The notes under the pieces were generated by a model that was given only the letters and a program-made list of their open reading frames with translations, was not told where the DNA came from and searched no databases. The position numbers and the translations under genes are program-made. Positions 1 through 9,970 of a stretch of 64,000 nucleotides of DNA are shown one piece after another. Source of the DNA: Humulus lupulus (taxonomy: Eukaryota > Streptophyta > Magnoliopsida > Rosales > Cannabaceae); assembly GCF_963169125.1 (NCBI RefSeq), contig NC_084794.1, positions 88,829,018 to 88,893,017 on the forward strand, in the 5' to 3' direction. Positions within the stretch are counted from its first letter, which is position 1; every line of letters begins with the position of its first letter.

Positions 1-621
1 TTTAAATATAGACAATAAATATTACTTAAACTTAAATAAAATTAAATAAATTAAAATAAGATATTTTAAAGATATTTTACAATAATAATTATTTAAAATA
101 ATAAAACTATATATTTTATAACTTAAATAAAATTTAATTAAATTTAAACTTAATATTATATTAAACATATAGTATATAATCTTTTGTTGTCACTGACAAA
201 TTCAAAAACTAGAAAAAATATAAGCTTAAACAATTTTTTTAATTAAAATAAGATATTTTATGATAATTTAAATAATAAAATCATACATATTATTTTTTTA
301 TCTTATAAAATTGTGTGAGTTTATTTTTTATCAAATGATTGAAACTCTTTTTCTTCACCAAATTTACCAAAGCACATTGTGAGATACATTAGAAACTAAA
401 AATAGTTGATGCATGTATACTACTGTCTACACTATGACTTTTTCTATTCTTATTTCATTTCTATTTAAAATATATATGTTATATAGCCATATAAATATAT
501 ATATATATATATATCTATGTCAATATTGTGTTTATATGTCATTGTAGAGATTATTGATATAAATATTTATATATACTATATAACTATAATTCATTCTAGG
601 ACTATATATACTATAATTCAT
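1..621. other. A+T-rich sequence without recognisable genes
   Basis: This stretch is very rich in A and T, with short TA runs near 497-513 and 560-610. No reading frame of useful length and no terminal repeat or known element end is visible. It flanks the left end of the first MULE. Confidence 0.6.
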
Positions 622-1765
622 GGGCTCCTTGGCAAAATAGCCTCTTTTTATAGTGCAATTTATACTTTGGCCTAGTTTCAATATTTTTTAGCTAAATGAC
701 ATATTTTATTAATGAATTTTTTGTATTATCCATTTTACCCTTAAAATAAAATAATAATAAATTAAAACAAAAACCCTAAAAACTATCATCTTCTTCCTCT
801 CACCCATCCACCCACACCCATCCACAACCACCCACTCTCATCCTGCTGCCACCACCACCGGCGACCACTGCCCCTTGCCGCCGCCACCGCCGGGGAACAC
901 TTCTCATCATCAACTTCCACCGTCTCTCCACAAATTTGGCCACCACCCATTCAAAAGGTTAGTTTATATTTTTATGAAAAATGAGATTTTTGATTTTGTT
1001 TTAGTATATTTAAAATGCAAAATGATTTTTTTAGTATATTGAAAGTATAAGTAAGGATTTAGGTTTATTTATGGAGTTTAGAGCTTGAAAATCAGAAAAA
1101 TTTAATAGTGGTTTTGGCCATTTTCGAGATAGAGAAACCCAGAATTTTTTGACAACTTGTCTAATTTTTCGACAATGAGTCTGATATTTAGACCAACTGT
1201 CTAAATTTCAGACCAGTGGTCGTATTTTTTTGACCACCTATCTAAATTTTAGACCATTTGTCGAATTTAGACAAGTAGTCTAATTTTTAGACAGATCGTC
1301 GTATATTTTCAACCACCTGTCGAATTTTTAGACAGGTTGTCGAATTATCAAACAAGTTATCTAATTTTTAGACAGGTTGTCAAATTTCTAGATTTTCAAC
1401 TTGATTTTCATTTTTTTATATAACTTTTCAATCAAAGTAATACCAATAATTTATATTTTTTTATTGTATTATTTTTTTTCCAGATGTCATTCAAAAATGT
1501 TGTAATATTATGTGACAGATTGTGGAAAAAGAATGAAGACTCATGGAAATGGATTTCAAATGGCTCACGATCAAGATCAAGTTTGGTACAAACTAACCTA
1601 ACTTATGAGGAGTTAGTTGAACACATTTATGAAGTTACAGAAATCGATCGCAACCTCTTTGATATAAAATTAACTTACAACATAAAGACAATGGTGGAGA
1701 TTGAACAAATTGCAATAAAAAATAGTAGAGACATTGTTAGTTTATTTACATGGAAATTGCAAGAT
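622..1765. repeat. MULE-1 left inverted arm
   Basis: This arm pairs with about 4950-5999 in reverse complement. Shared landmarks in order are a GGCC-flanked tip, the TTTATTAATGAA block, a C/T-rich (CCACC)n stretch at 800-900, a minisatellite at 1141-1390, and the first part of a transposase gene starting at 1484. Arms that include coding sequence are much longer than typical MULE termini. Confidence 0.8.
1141..1390. repeat. GACA...TGTC minisatellite, left arm
   Basis: A degenerate unit of about 20 bases is repeated, with core GACAGGTTGTC followed by GAATTTTTA or a variant. The core is partly self-complementary (GACA against TGTC). The same unit recurs at 2385-2612, 2895-2960, 3260-3440, 3765-3875 and, inverted, at 5290-5478. 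Confidence 0.75.
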
Positions 1766-1889
1766 AACGACAATGGTAGAGATTGAACCAATTGCAATAA
1801 AAAATAGTAGAGACATTGTTAGTTCATTTACATGGCAATTACAAGATAACGACAATGATCGCAACATTCTTGTACATGTTGAGAGTTTG
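1484..1889 (+). pseudogene. MULE transposase N-terminal fragment (PB1-like)
   Basis: The ATG at 1484 opens a 100-codon frame resembling the N-terminal PB1-like domain of plant MULE transposases: a conserved start, then SLVQTNLTYEELVEHIYEV, then an IDRNLFDIKLTY segment and an acidic/aliphatic IAIKNSRDIVSLF segment. The match to the family is by eye. The frame is broken by an 82-bp tandem duplication (1687-1850), so the protein ends early at 1786. A second copy of the same domain, on the other strand, lies in the right arm (4719-5213). The DDE catalytic core that should follow is missing. Confidence 0.65.
1687..1850. repeat. 82-bp tandem duplication inside the transposase fragment
   Basis: Positions 1687-1768 and 1769-1850 are near-identical copies, both beginning GACAATGGT and ending AAGATAAC. 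The unit is not a multiple of three, so the duplication itself shifts the reading frame. Confidence 0.9.
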
Positions 1890-2284
1890 CCACTGATAAG
1901 ATTCCATGTGCTCACGGCATCGTTGCGACAATGTATCGGGGAGTAGATGTATATAGTCTATGCTCAAAATACACGACTGAATTTTGGAGGATGACTTATG
2001 CAGAATCTATTTACCCTTTACCACCTGAAATAGATCGACATCTTCTAAAAGAGGTTAAGTCTCAAGTTGTTATCAAACCAGTGAAGTTAATTCCCCCAAG
2101 GAGACTAAAGAATAAACGAATTCCTTCAAGATGAGAGTTTCCAAAGGGGAAGACTAATTCTGCACCTGAATCGTCATCAAAAAAAGTAAAGGGTAAGGTT
2201 TCTGATGTTGATGGGGAAAAAAAGAAACGGAAGTGTTCCAATTGTGGATGTTATGGACACAACAAAACCATATGCAAGACATGA
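1890..2284 (+). pseudogene. MULE transposase C-terminal fragment (SWIM end and CCHC knuckle)
   Basis: Read in the frame of 1931-2134, this encodes the end of a SWIM-type zinc finger (KIPCAHGIVA near 1890-1925), then the usual MULE tail (YSLCSKYTTEFWRMTYAES and IYPLPPEID), a basic proline-arginine stretch, one stop at 2131-2133, and a perfect C-x2-C-x4-H-x4-C zinc knuckle (CSNCGCYGHNKTIC, 2233-2276) before a final stop at 2282-2284. The N-terminal half of SWIM and the DDE domain are absent. Together with 1484-1889 this is one transposase gene with a large internal deletion. Confidence 0.75.
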
Positions 2285-2590
2285 TTATTTTTAGATTTAT
2301 TTTGGACTTGGTTTGATATGTAATGTTTTGATAATATTGTGTGATTTCATATTTTGGACTTGGTTTGATTTGTAATGTTTTAACTAGGTTGTCGAAATAT
2401 TGAAACTGGTTGTTGATAGTTTTAGACTACATATCGAAATTTTTAACTGGTGGTCGAAAATTTTAGACAGATTGTCGAAACATAACACAACCTGTCGAAA
2501 TATACAAACAGGTGGTCAAAAATTTTAGATAGGTTGTTGAATTATAAGACAACATGTCGATATATATAGACAGGTGGTCGAAAATGTTTA

Positions 2591-3095
2591 GACAAGTTGT
2601 CGAAACTCACGACTAAAATTCAAAAAGGTATAATTAAGATCCAATTCTACATAATAAAGTGTTGTTCTAATACTATGAAGATAATCATCATATCAGTACC
2701 TCAATAGAATATCTACCACCCAATCCTTGATCATCATAGTAGTTTGATTGAAATATGTACCACTTAATCTATAATCATCATAATCTCATAAAGATTAAGT
2801 TTTGTTTAACTTTATAAAATGTTAATTGAGATATTATAATTAATATATATATCGTTATATAGTTATTGGAGCCTTTTTGCACATTTCAAACTTTTTGGAC
2901 AACCTGTCGAAATTTGAGACTACGTATCAAAATTTGAGACAAGTTGTCAAAACTCACGACTAAGTGTCAAAAAGATATAATTAAGATCCAATTCTACATG
3001 ATAAAGTGTTGTTCTAATACTATGAAGATAATCATCATAATAGTGCCTCAATAGGATATCTACCACCCAATCCTTGATCATCATAGTAGTTTGAT
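2591..3095. repeat. 158-bp direct repeat pair (2591-2748 and 2938-3095)
   Basis: Both copies run from AACTCACGACTAA through GATCCAATTCTACAT and ACCACCCAATCCTTG to AGTAGTTTGAT with few differences. Each starts at a minisatellite unit, so the two copies probably arose by unequal exchange between minisatellite blocks. Confidence 0.85.
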
Positions 3096-3259
3096 AAAGA
3101 TTAGAATCCATTAGATCCATTGATCATAATAGTTGATCATCATAGTAGTTTGGATGAAATATTTAACACTCTTTAAGATTAAGTTTTGTTTAAGTTTATA
3201 AAATGTTAATTAAGATATATGCTATTTTATGGTGTTATTATAGCCTTTTTGGACATTTC

Positions 3260-3440
3260 AAACATTTCAGAATACTTGTCGAAATTTCAGACAGCCTGTC
3301 GAAAATTTTAGACAGGTTGTCAAAATTTCAGATGAGGTGTCGAAAGTTTTAGATGGGTTGTCGAAATTTCAGACAATGTCGAAATTTTTAGACAGGCTGT
3401 CGATATTTGAGACTAGCTGTCGATATTTCAAACTAGTTTG
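3260..3440. repeat. GACA...TGTC minisatellite, central block
   Basis: About nine units of the pattern TTTCAGACAGGTTGTCGAAA, with variation at the bases between GACA and TGTC. It is the densest block of this repeat in the window. Confidence 0.75.
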
Positions 3441-4254
3441 GTTTTGGGATTAAGTTTGCTTAGGAGCAAAAAGGTCTTTTTGGATTTGGGACTAAGTCAA
3501 GATGGGGATTTGGGCTAAACACTCTAGCATTCACGTTCATCCCCTCTCACTCTCACTTTTGGTCACTCTAAAGAACACACTTAAGGAAATTCTTGAAGGT
3601 CTTTTGAAGTTAGTGGAATTTCTTGAGAGAATGTAACAATTGTTGATGTTAGGAGTTGCTCATGACACTTAATCATCTTATAGTTCGACGATTTATTATT
3701 AATTTTGAGAGGTTCTGTATCATTTCCGAGATACAATCTAAAATTTAGAATACTTGTATCAATATTTCAATAGGCTGTCCAAAATTTTGACTGCCAGTCT
3801 AATGATTTCGACAGGTTGTTTGAAATTTCAACTGTCTGTCTAATAATTTCGACTGTCGGTCTAAAATTGTCAAAATGTCCAAAAAAAAGTATAATAATTA
3901 AATCTAAATAAAGTGCATATCGTCATTATTGAATTATAATTAATATTTTTTAAATAAAATTTTGTTAACCAACCATCACTTGATGATTAATGATTGAGTG
4001 GTGGATATCCTAGTAAAACTACTAAGAAATGGCATGATATAATTTCAACCATCCAAAGTAGTAGGTTTGACTATTTTAGGATTATTTTGAAGCATCAAAA
4101 TCACATATATACAAAATAATATTGCATTGAACCGTAGAACATTAGATGAAAAATACAAATCTCTACTTTGGGACATTCATTGCATAATTTGCATTAATTT
4201 TAGACCACATGTGCACTTACGTGCATTAACCAGGGAAATGAATGTTTTTCAGTA

Positions 4255-4420
4255 ATGAAATTGGATATGAGTAAGACATATGATCGAGTTGAATGATCTT
4301 TCTTAGAGATGGTCATGCTCAAACTTGGTTTTGCCACACCTTGGGTTAATTTGTTGATGAATTGTGTTCGTTTTGTTCCCTATTCATTTAATATTAATGG
4401 TGAGGTCAAGCATGTGTGAT
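4255..4420 (+). pseudogene. LINE reverse transcriptase fragment
   Basis: The frame from 4255 reads KLDMSKTYDRVE, a stop, then SFLEMVMLKLGF, WVNLLMNCV and a closing NGEV. This is the finger/palm entry of plant L1-type LINE reverse transcriptase (family consensus KLDMSKAYDRVEW and a later NG). The tryptophan of the motif is now a stop (TGG to TGA). Only about 55 codons remain. The piece has no 5' part, no catalytic YADD box and no poly-A tail, and it lies inside MULE-1. Confidence 0.7.
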
Positions 4421-4718
4421 TTCATCTTCAACTCTTTCTTATCTACAAAATATTGACTAACAAAAAAAACCTCTTCAACAATACTTGTTGCATTTGAGCT
4501 TGGTGTACTACTTACATGACTTGTTTCATTACAACAATCATCATGGCATACATGAGGAAGTGGACCATGGTTTTTTCAACAATGTAAGGTGCAGAACTAG
4601 AATCAGGAACATTACATATGTATGCACCATCAAAGTAATCATCAAAAGTTCTATTTTTATGACACGGGACATTCAAATTTACCTCAACAAGACCATCATA
4701 AATATTGTTTATTTCCCC

Positions 4719-5213
4719 CTATTCAACATCACCGTATTTGTCATCATCATCATCATCTTCTAAACCAACATTGTTATCATCGTTTAAACCAACATCATCA
4801 AAATCATCATCACTAGAAAGGTCTGCAATAGAATCAACCTTTGCAGTAGAGTCAATATCAGTAACAAGTTTATCCTTAGTGAGTGCATTTTCCATCTTCT
4901 TTATCAAACCCACACATAATGGGATCAGATCACGCTTTTTCCATGTAAAGAAACTAACAACGTCTCTACTATTCTTTATTGCAATCAGTTCAATTTCCAC
5001 CATCGTTGTTACCTTGTAAGTTAATTCTATATTGAAGAGGTTGTGATCGATTTCTGTAACTTCATAAATATGTTCAACTAACTCCTCAAAAGTGAGGTTA
5101 GTTTGTACCAAACTTGATCTTGATCATGAGCCATTTGAAATCCATTTCCATGAGTCTTCATTCTTTTTCCATAATCCATCACATAATATTACAATATTTT
5201 TTGATGACATTTG
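4719..5213 (-). pseudogene. Second copy of the MULE transposase N-terminus, opposite strand
   Basis: On the minus strand, from an ATG near 5213, the sequence repeats the start of the gene at 1484 (same KKNEDSWKWISNGS segment). It meets a stop where the plus-strand copy has CGA (arginine), which looks like a CpG change to TGA. It then continues for 130 codons from 5111 with the same PB1-like core and on into an acidic tail rich in Asp and Glu. It keeps more of the N-terminal region than the left copy. The two copies point toward each other inside the element. Confidence 0.7.
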
Positions 5214-5999
5214 AATAAAAAATACGACAAACAAACAAATATAAATTATTGGTATTACTTAAATTAAAATATTATATAAGAAAATTAAAATATGAAAATT
5301 CGACAGTTTGTCTAAAAATTCGATAAGTAGTCGAAATAAATGACATGTTGTCTGAAAATTCGACACGTGGTCTAAAATTTAGACTGGTGGTCAAAAATAT
5401 ACTACGACTAGTCTGAAATTTAGACAGCTAGTCTGAAATATCAGACAACCTGTCGAAAAATTAGACAGGTTGTCGAAAAATTCTGGATTTCTCTATCCTC
5501 GAAAATGGCCGAAACCACCATTAAAATTTTCAGATTTTCAAGCTTTAAGCTCCATAAAACTCTGTAAATAAACCCAATTCTTTACTAATACTTTCAATAT
5601 ACTTAAAAAATCATTTTACACTTTTAATCTACAAAAACAACATCAAATCTTATTTTTAATAAAAACTCATATAAACTAACCTTGTTGGCCAGATTTGTGG
5701 AGAGGCGTGGTGGCGGTTGTGAAGGGCAGTGGTCCCCGACGACTATCCCAGGTGGTGGTGGTGGTGGTGGCGGTGGCGGGATGGGGGAGGGTGGTTGTGG
5801 GTGGGTGGGTGAGATGAGTGAGGAAGAAGAAGATAATTTTATGGTTTTTTTTGTTTTAATTTAATATTATATTATTCTAAGGGAAAAAAGGGTAATAACA
5901 AAGTTTCATTAATAAAAGAGACAATTTAACTAAAAACTATGTAAAGTAGGCCATAGTGCACAATGCATCATAAAAATAGGCCAATTCCACCAATTTCTC
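4950..5999. repeat. MULE-1 right inverted arm
   Basis: Reverse complement of 622-1765, with the same landmarks in mirror order: gene start, minisatellite at 5290-5478, a GGTGG-rich block at 5740-5810, the TTCATTAATAAA block and the GGCC-flanked tip near 5980. The glycine-rich frame that opens in the GGTGG block is a by-product of the repeat. Confidence 0.8.
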
Positions 6000-6165
6000 T
6001 TCATTCTATTATATATATATTTAAAACAATGAACCAATTTTTATTAAAATTATAGACAATGTTTACAACTTTAAAATTAAGCAAACGTGCAATGCACGTT
6101 ACTTTTACCTTGTAATATTATAAATATACAAATAAAAGACGAATATGAAAATTGGAGCAATTCGG
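6000..6165. other. Short A+T-rich spacer
   Basis: Lies between MULE-1 and the fold-back element. No feature is visible. Confidence 0.4.
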
Positions 6166-6550
6166 TGCAACCACTTTTTTTGTTCCACCAGTACAATTAT
6201 TGGAGTATTTTAGTAACTAAATAATTTTTTTTATAACGATATACATTGTAATCATTTAAGACATCTTGCAAATTTTTAAGAAATTCTGAATAGTTTACAG
6301 TACCGAAAACAAGGTTGTTGTTGCATGTGTGTCTATTTTTTTGTATGCGTGTGTAAAATTCAACAGTTTGAACCTTGTTTTCGGTACTGTAAACTATTCG
6401 AAATTTATTAAAAATTTGTAAGATTTCTTAAATGACTACAATGTACACCGTCATAAAAAAAATTAGAAAAAAAATTATTTAAGTGTCAATATAGCCAAAT
6501 GGTCGCACTGCTGCAACCAAAAAAATGGACGCACCAAAGTGGTGGCCTAT
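6166..6550. mobile_element. Fold-back element (MITE-like, about 385 bp)
   Basis: The left half and the right half are inverted copies almost to the centre. CAGTACCGAAAACAAGGTT at 6299-6317 meets its complement near 6372-6390, with a loop of about 55 bases, and the tips pair as GGTGCAACCACTTTTTTTG against TTGGTGCGTCCATTTTTTTG. No reading frame is present. The structure is that of a non-autonomous fold-back element. The superfamily and the target-site duplication were not determined. Confidence 0.75.
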
Positions 6551-7298
6551 GAATATTATATGTAACAAAGTAGATAAAAAAATAGCAAAGGTATAATAGA
6601 AAAAATTTATTCATACATTTAATTACGTATTTTAATACTTAATTGTGATTGTATTTTATTAAATTGTTGGCAGATTATAAGAAGAAGCTCGCGAAGAAGG
6701 TAGGCTCTTTCATGAGTTGATCTAAAATGTGTAAGTATGGTTCATGAGTTGGACCAGACTTTCCTAGTACGAAGGTAGGCTCTCGGAGGCTTCTGGGTGT
6801 ACGTTGTATGGGCACATCCTTGGGAAGTAGTGAGAATGTCAGGCAGCGCACCACCTGTTTTCAAGGGTGATCCTATTCTCCTGACCCCCAACTTTGTCGG
6901 TTGTACGGAGGGGGAGACCATGTTCCAAAGTAATTAACATTCATGTCAAAGGTAGGTAGGCACATGTGTCAGGCATTTTGACATGGTCTCCATGTTGGTA
7001 TGAAAAGAGCACATCAAGTGCGTAGTAGAGGTTTTAAAAAAAGACTTTTCATCAATACCAAGCCAAAATTAAATATATCTATATATACATTAAATCTAAA
7101 CACATAAAATATAGATCTAATGACTCTGGTAGCCTATCAAGTATTTTCACTATTTTTTAGTATAAAATAATGAACATCCAACTTTTGATTGTTGACATTG
7201 AGATTCACACCAATATATTCAAGCTCTTAAGTTTATGAGTAAGTCACCTTTAAAAATAACCTCCAAATAAGGTGCCCGAATTTTTCAATGGGATATCT
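6551..7298. other. Unassigned sequence
   Basis: The segment 6670-7040 is richer in G and C than its surroundings and contains a short repeated phrase (AGGTAGGCTCT at 6699 and 6773) but no usable reading frame. I cannot assign it to an element. Confidence 0.4.
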
Positions 7299-7445
7299 AA
7301 GAGCATTCCCAATGGGTACTCTTCTCTATCCTTCAAAATACCTCACCAAAACATTAGTTTATCTATTTTACCTCAAACTTTCACATTACATTATACAACG
7401 GCTTCTCTATTTTTTTCTCTATATCATTTAAATATTATGTTTCCC
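7299..7445. mobile_element. Probable one-ended MITE fragment
   Basis: The phrase AAGAGCATTCCCAATGGGTA followed by pyrimidine-rich TCTCTAT stretches resembles the terminus seen in many plant MITEs. The opposite terminus is not found, so this may be a truncated copy. The short frame across it is not a gene. Confidence 0.35.
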
Positions 7446-7789
7446 TATAAATTGACATGATGATGTGGCATAAACATAAGGCACATGAAAGGCATATGAC
7501 AAGTCATTTATGGAAGATTGGTCAACCCACCACCAGATAGGTTAAGGAAACATGCTATCAGACATGTGCATGAGTTACACGAAGCAGCAGGAAAAGAAGT
7601 TGGTCAAAAGACATGCGACCAGAGTTGCTCAATGGAACATGGTTAAAGCTCAAAGTTAGTTAAATGTATAGTTATTTGCGGGATATTTATTATTTCAAAT
7701 GTAAAGTGTATTATTTACATATTATCTTATTATTACTTGTGGCATAAGTCATGTAAGGCCCACGGCCCAATTATGTAAATTCCTAAGAC

Positions 7790-7797
7790 TATAAATA
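7790..7797 (+). promoter_or_regulatory. TATA box of the Tat-A LTR, now split by Tekay
   Basis: TATAAATA at 7790-7797 was originally followed by GAGGGCAT, now at 19659. Tat-B LTRs have TATAAATAGAG in the equivalent place. The Tekay element landed on the last five bases, AAATA, which became its target-site duplication. Function is inferred from sequence alone. Confidence 0.6.
7793..7797. repeat. Target-site duplication AAATA of the Tekay element, left copy
   Basis: AAATA directly precedes the TG of the left Tekay LTR at 7798. An identical AAATA follows the CA end of the right LTR at 19654-19658. Confidence 0.85.
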
Positions 7798-8225
7798 TGT
7801 AGAGTCTAAGAACTTTACTTAGCTAGTTAGATAGTAGTAATAGTAATATCTAGTAGTAGTTATAGTATGTTTATTACTGTGGATTTTGGTACAAGCCGGG
7901 ATTTAGTTGGACACTCGTAACAACAATTGTAGATTTTATAAGTTTAACCTATAGTTTAAGAATATTAATTATAACCTAAGGTTTGATTAATATGAATGAT
8001 TATGGAGATGATATTTATTATACTATAAGGTTTAGATAGACCCAATAAGATAATAACACTTGCCATATGTATATTTAATGAGAAATTAAGTATTTTTGAG
8101 GAATAGTTTATTAGGAATAATATTTGAAAATCCTAGAGTCTACCAGCAGCTTTGAAATCGTTAAAGGACTTAGTCAATATTGTTTACTCAATTAAAATTA
8201 GGCTGAATAATATTTCAGCGTATGT

Positions 8226-8360
8226 CGATATATCGCAGCTCTAGGGGGCGATATATCTTTATACGAGGATACAGAAAACACGTAACTTCACACGACCATT
8301 TCGACGAGCCTCGGGAATATGAGCCCAGGCGATATATCGCCTATGGTAGGCGATATATCG
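8226..8360. repeat. Palindromic CGATATATCG motifs in the 5' LTR
   Basis: The 10-base palindrome CGATATATCG occurs at 8226-8235, 8330-8339 and 8351-8360, with a near copy at 8249. The 3' LTR keeps two (17426-17435 and 17449-17458) plus a degenerate one. They lie upstream of the TATA box and could be promoter elements. That role is a guess. Confidence 0.6.
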
Positions 8361-8543
8361 ACTCTAGGGCTGTATTTTCAAATGATTTTGAAACCGAGCT
8401 CATTTTATTCCATAAACCTCTTGATAAGCCATAATCTTTTTGATCGAGTCTTTAGCCTTTGCTGAGCAATTATTCAAATATTTTTCAATTAAAAAGCCAT
8501 TATTTTATTCAAGCTAAATGAAGATCTTTTCATTCTTGAACTC

Positions 8544-8551
8544 TATAAATA
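8544..8551 (+). promoter_or_regulatory. TATA-like box of the Tekay 5' LTR
   Basis: TATAAATA in the context CTCTATAAATAGGAAC, conserved at 17723-17730 in the 3' LTR. It is the best candidate for the start of element transcription. Confidence 0.5.
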
Positions 8552-9970
8552 GGAACTAGTACCCAACCATTTCTTCATTCTTTAAGCTGTGTTCAGAGCC
8601 TACAAGCTGCTAGGATTACTTTAGAGTGTTAAACACTTGGGTTGGGGTTATAAGCTTTATCATTATAAGCTTATCAAACACTTGGGAAGTAAGGTTCATA
8701 GTGTGTTTATCATTTTCGAGGTATAGTTCGGTTATAAAGCAATCAAAGGTATTCATATTCTTAGTTCATTCCTATATTGTTTCATTAGTTCTTATAGTTT
8801 TTCTCTACTCAAATCCTAACTCAATATTCTTTATTCTTGGTTAGGCATCTAAGTTCTTTGAACTTGAGGTTCTTGTTGGTAAGTATCTTCCCGATGGTTT
8901 AGTTCATTCTTTTCATCTCTTTTCTTTTAGAATACTCACCTCTCTATTAATGGTTTTTATGAGTGTTCCAAAATCCCGACCTTGTTCTCATCATCCCGGT
9001 ATTTTGGTAAGGAAAATAGGATAGTTCTTACGTGATATGTGCTATGATTATATAAAATTGTTATAGTATGATTTTATGTGTTATGATATATGCATGTTTT
9101 GGGGCTTATAGTTGTTATATAACAAACCCTAACACTTTTATATTTTGGGCTTATAACTGTTATATAGAAAACCCCAACATTTTTATGTTTTTGGGGCTTA
9201 TAGTTGCTTAACTAGCAAACCTCATTGTAGTTTGAGGCTTATAGTTGCTTAGTTAGCAAACCCCAATAGTTACCATGTACATGGGTTAGAATTATGATAT
9301 ATGTGTTATAGTATATGATATATGTTCATAGTTTATGTGTATGATTATGTTTCATGCTTGTAGTAGATTTTCCTTGCTGGGCATTAGGCTCATTCCTTTA
9401 TGTTTTATATGTGCAGGAAAATAGTTATGGCAGCGGGAAGGTTCTTGGCAGCTTGGCAATGTGTATTGAGGGAGAATGGAATCGGTGGACTGCGTGAACG
9501 ATTCGAGGATAAGTTGTTTCTAGTCATTTAAAATTATGCTTTACATGTATTTTTCGCACTTTGTTTTGTAAGGAATTTTAAGATTAAAAGTTATGATTAT
9601 TTTAATATTTTCAAAACAATGAGATCCCATATCCTAAATAAATTTTCATGTATTTAACCTTTGCTTTACAGTTTATAATAAAGTTATGGTTATTTCATAT
9701 GTATGTTTTCTTAAGATTAGTGTCTGTGTATAGTAGTTATTAATGGTTCAAAGTCTAGAATAAGTTGGGTCGTTATTAGTGTCTGTATATCGGGTTTCTC
9801 TGCGCTTTTTTTTCAATCTAAAATAAAAAGCGCAGAGAAAAGGATTGAAGGACACTTAGGAACTTTGTTACTGCGGTTTTTTTAAAAACGCAATGTAAAG
9901 TAGGAAAAGTGGGAAGTGAAAACTTTTTCTCTGCAGTTTTCTTAAAAAAACGCAGAGAAAAGTTGCACTA

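Larger units (their letters stand above)
2285..4254. other. MULE-1 interior, non-coding, with minisatellite blocks
   Basis: No gene is visible. The stretch is built of blocks of the GACA/TGTC minisatellite (2385-2612, 2895-2960, 3260-3440, 3765-3875) separated by A+T-rich spacers, two of which form a 158-bp direct repeat (2591-2748 and 2938-3095). It probably replaces the deleted middle of the element. Confidence 0.6.
622..5999. mobile_element. MULE-1: decayed Mutator-like element with about 1-kb inverted arms
   Basis: The two ends are inverted copies of each other. The left end near 622 (GGCAAAATAGCC region) matches the reverse complement of the right end near 5999 through the TTTATTAATGAA block, the poly-pyrimidine and CCACC-rich block, the GACA/TGTC minisatellite and the start of a transposase gene. 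The inside holds MULE transposase remnants (N-terminal PB1-like part, SWIM tail and CCHC knuckle), but the catalytic core between them is gone. A LINE fragment lies near 4255-4420. I could not find a convincing 9-bp target-site duplication, so the outer borders are good to about 10 bases. The element cannot encode its own transposase in this state. Confidence 0.8.
7470..7797 (+). repeat. Tat-A 5' LTR, left part
   Basis: This joins to 19659-19977 once the Tekay insertion and one AAATA are removed. The join restores TATAAATAGAG, the same context as the TATA boxes of the Tat-B LTRs. The exact start is not determined. Confidence 0.55.
7798..9775 (+). repeat. Tekay 5' LTR
   Basis: Starts TGTAGAGTC and aligns with the 3' LTR (16980-19653) along its length, except for a 721-bp segment found only in the 3' LTR. 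The last matching bases are GTTGGGTCGTTA. The terminal CA of the 3' copy is missing here, so the end at 9775 marks where the two LTRs diverge. A TATA-like box lies at 8544-8551. Confidence 0.85.

Noticed and set aside
4485..5019. Overlapping plus-strand frames rich in His and Ser
   Set aside because: They are the complement of the acidic tail of the transposase copy on the minus strand (GAT repeats read as ATC).
5682..5864. Glycine-rich 60-codon frame
   Set aside because: It comes from the GGTGG-rich block of the MULE-1 arm, whose mirror copy at 800-900 is read as CCACC. No start context or domain.
613..6008. Possible 9-bp duplication for MULE-1 (ATAATTCAT against TTCATTCTA)
   Set aside because: Only partial agreement, needing a shifted border. 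Not accepted.
8222..8434. 70-codon frame repeated at 17422-17613
   Set aside because: It is present because both LTRs carry it. The two copies differ in length and the frame contains the CGATATATCG repeats. No support as a gene.
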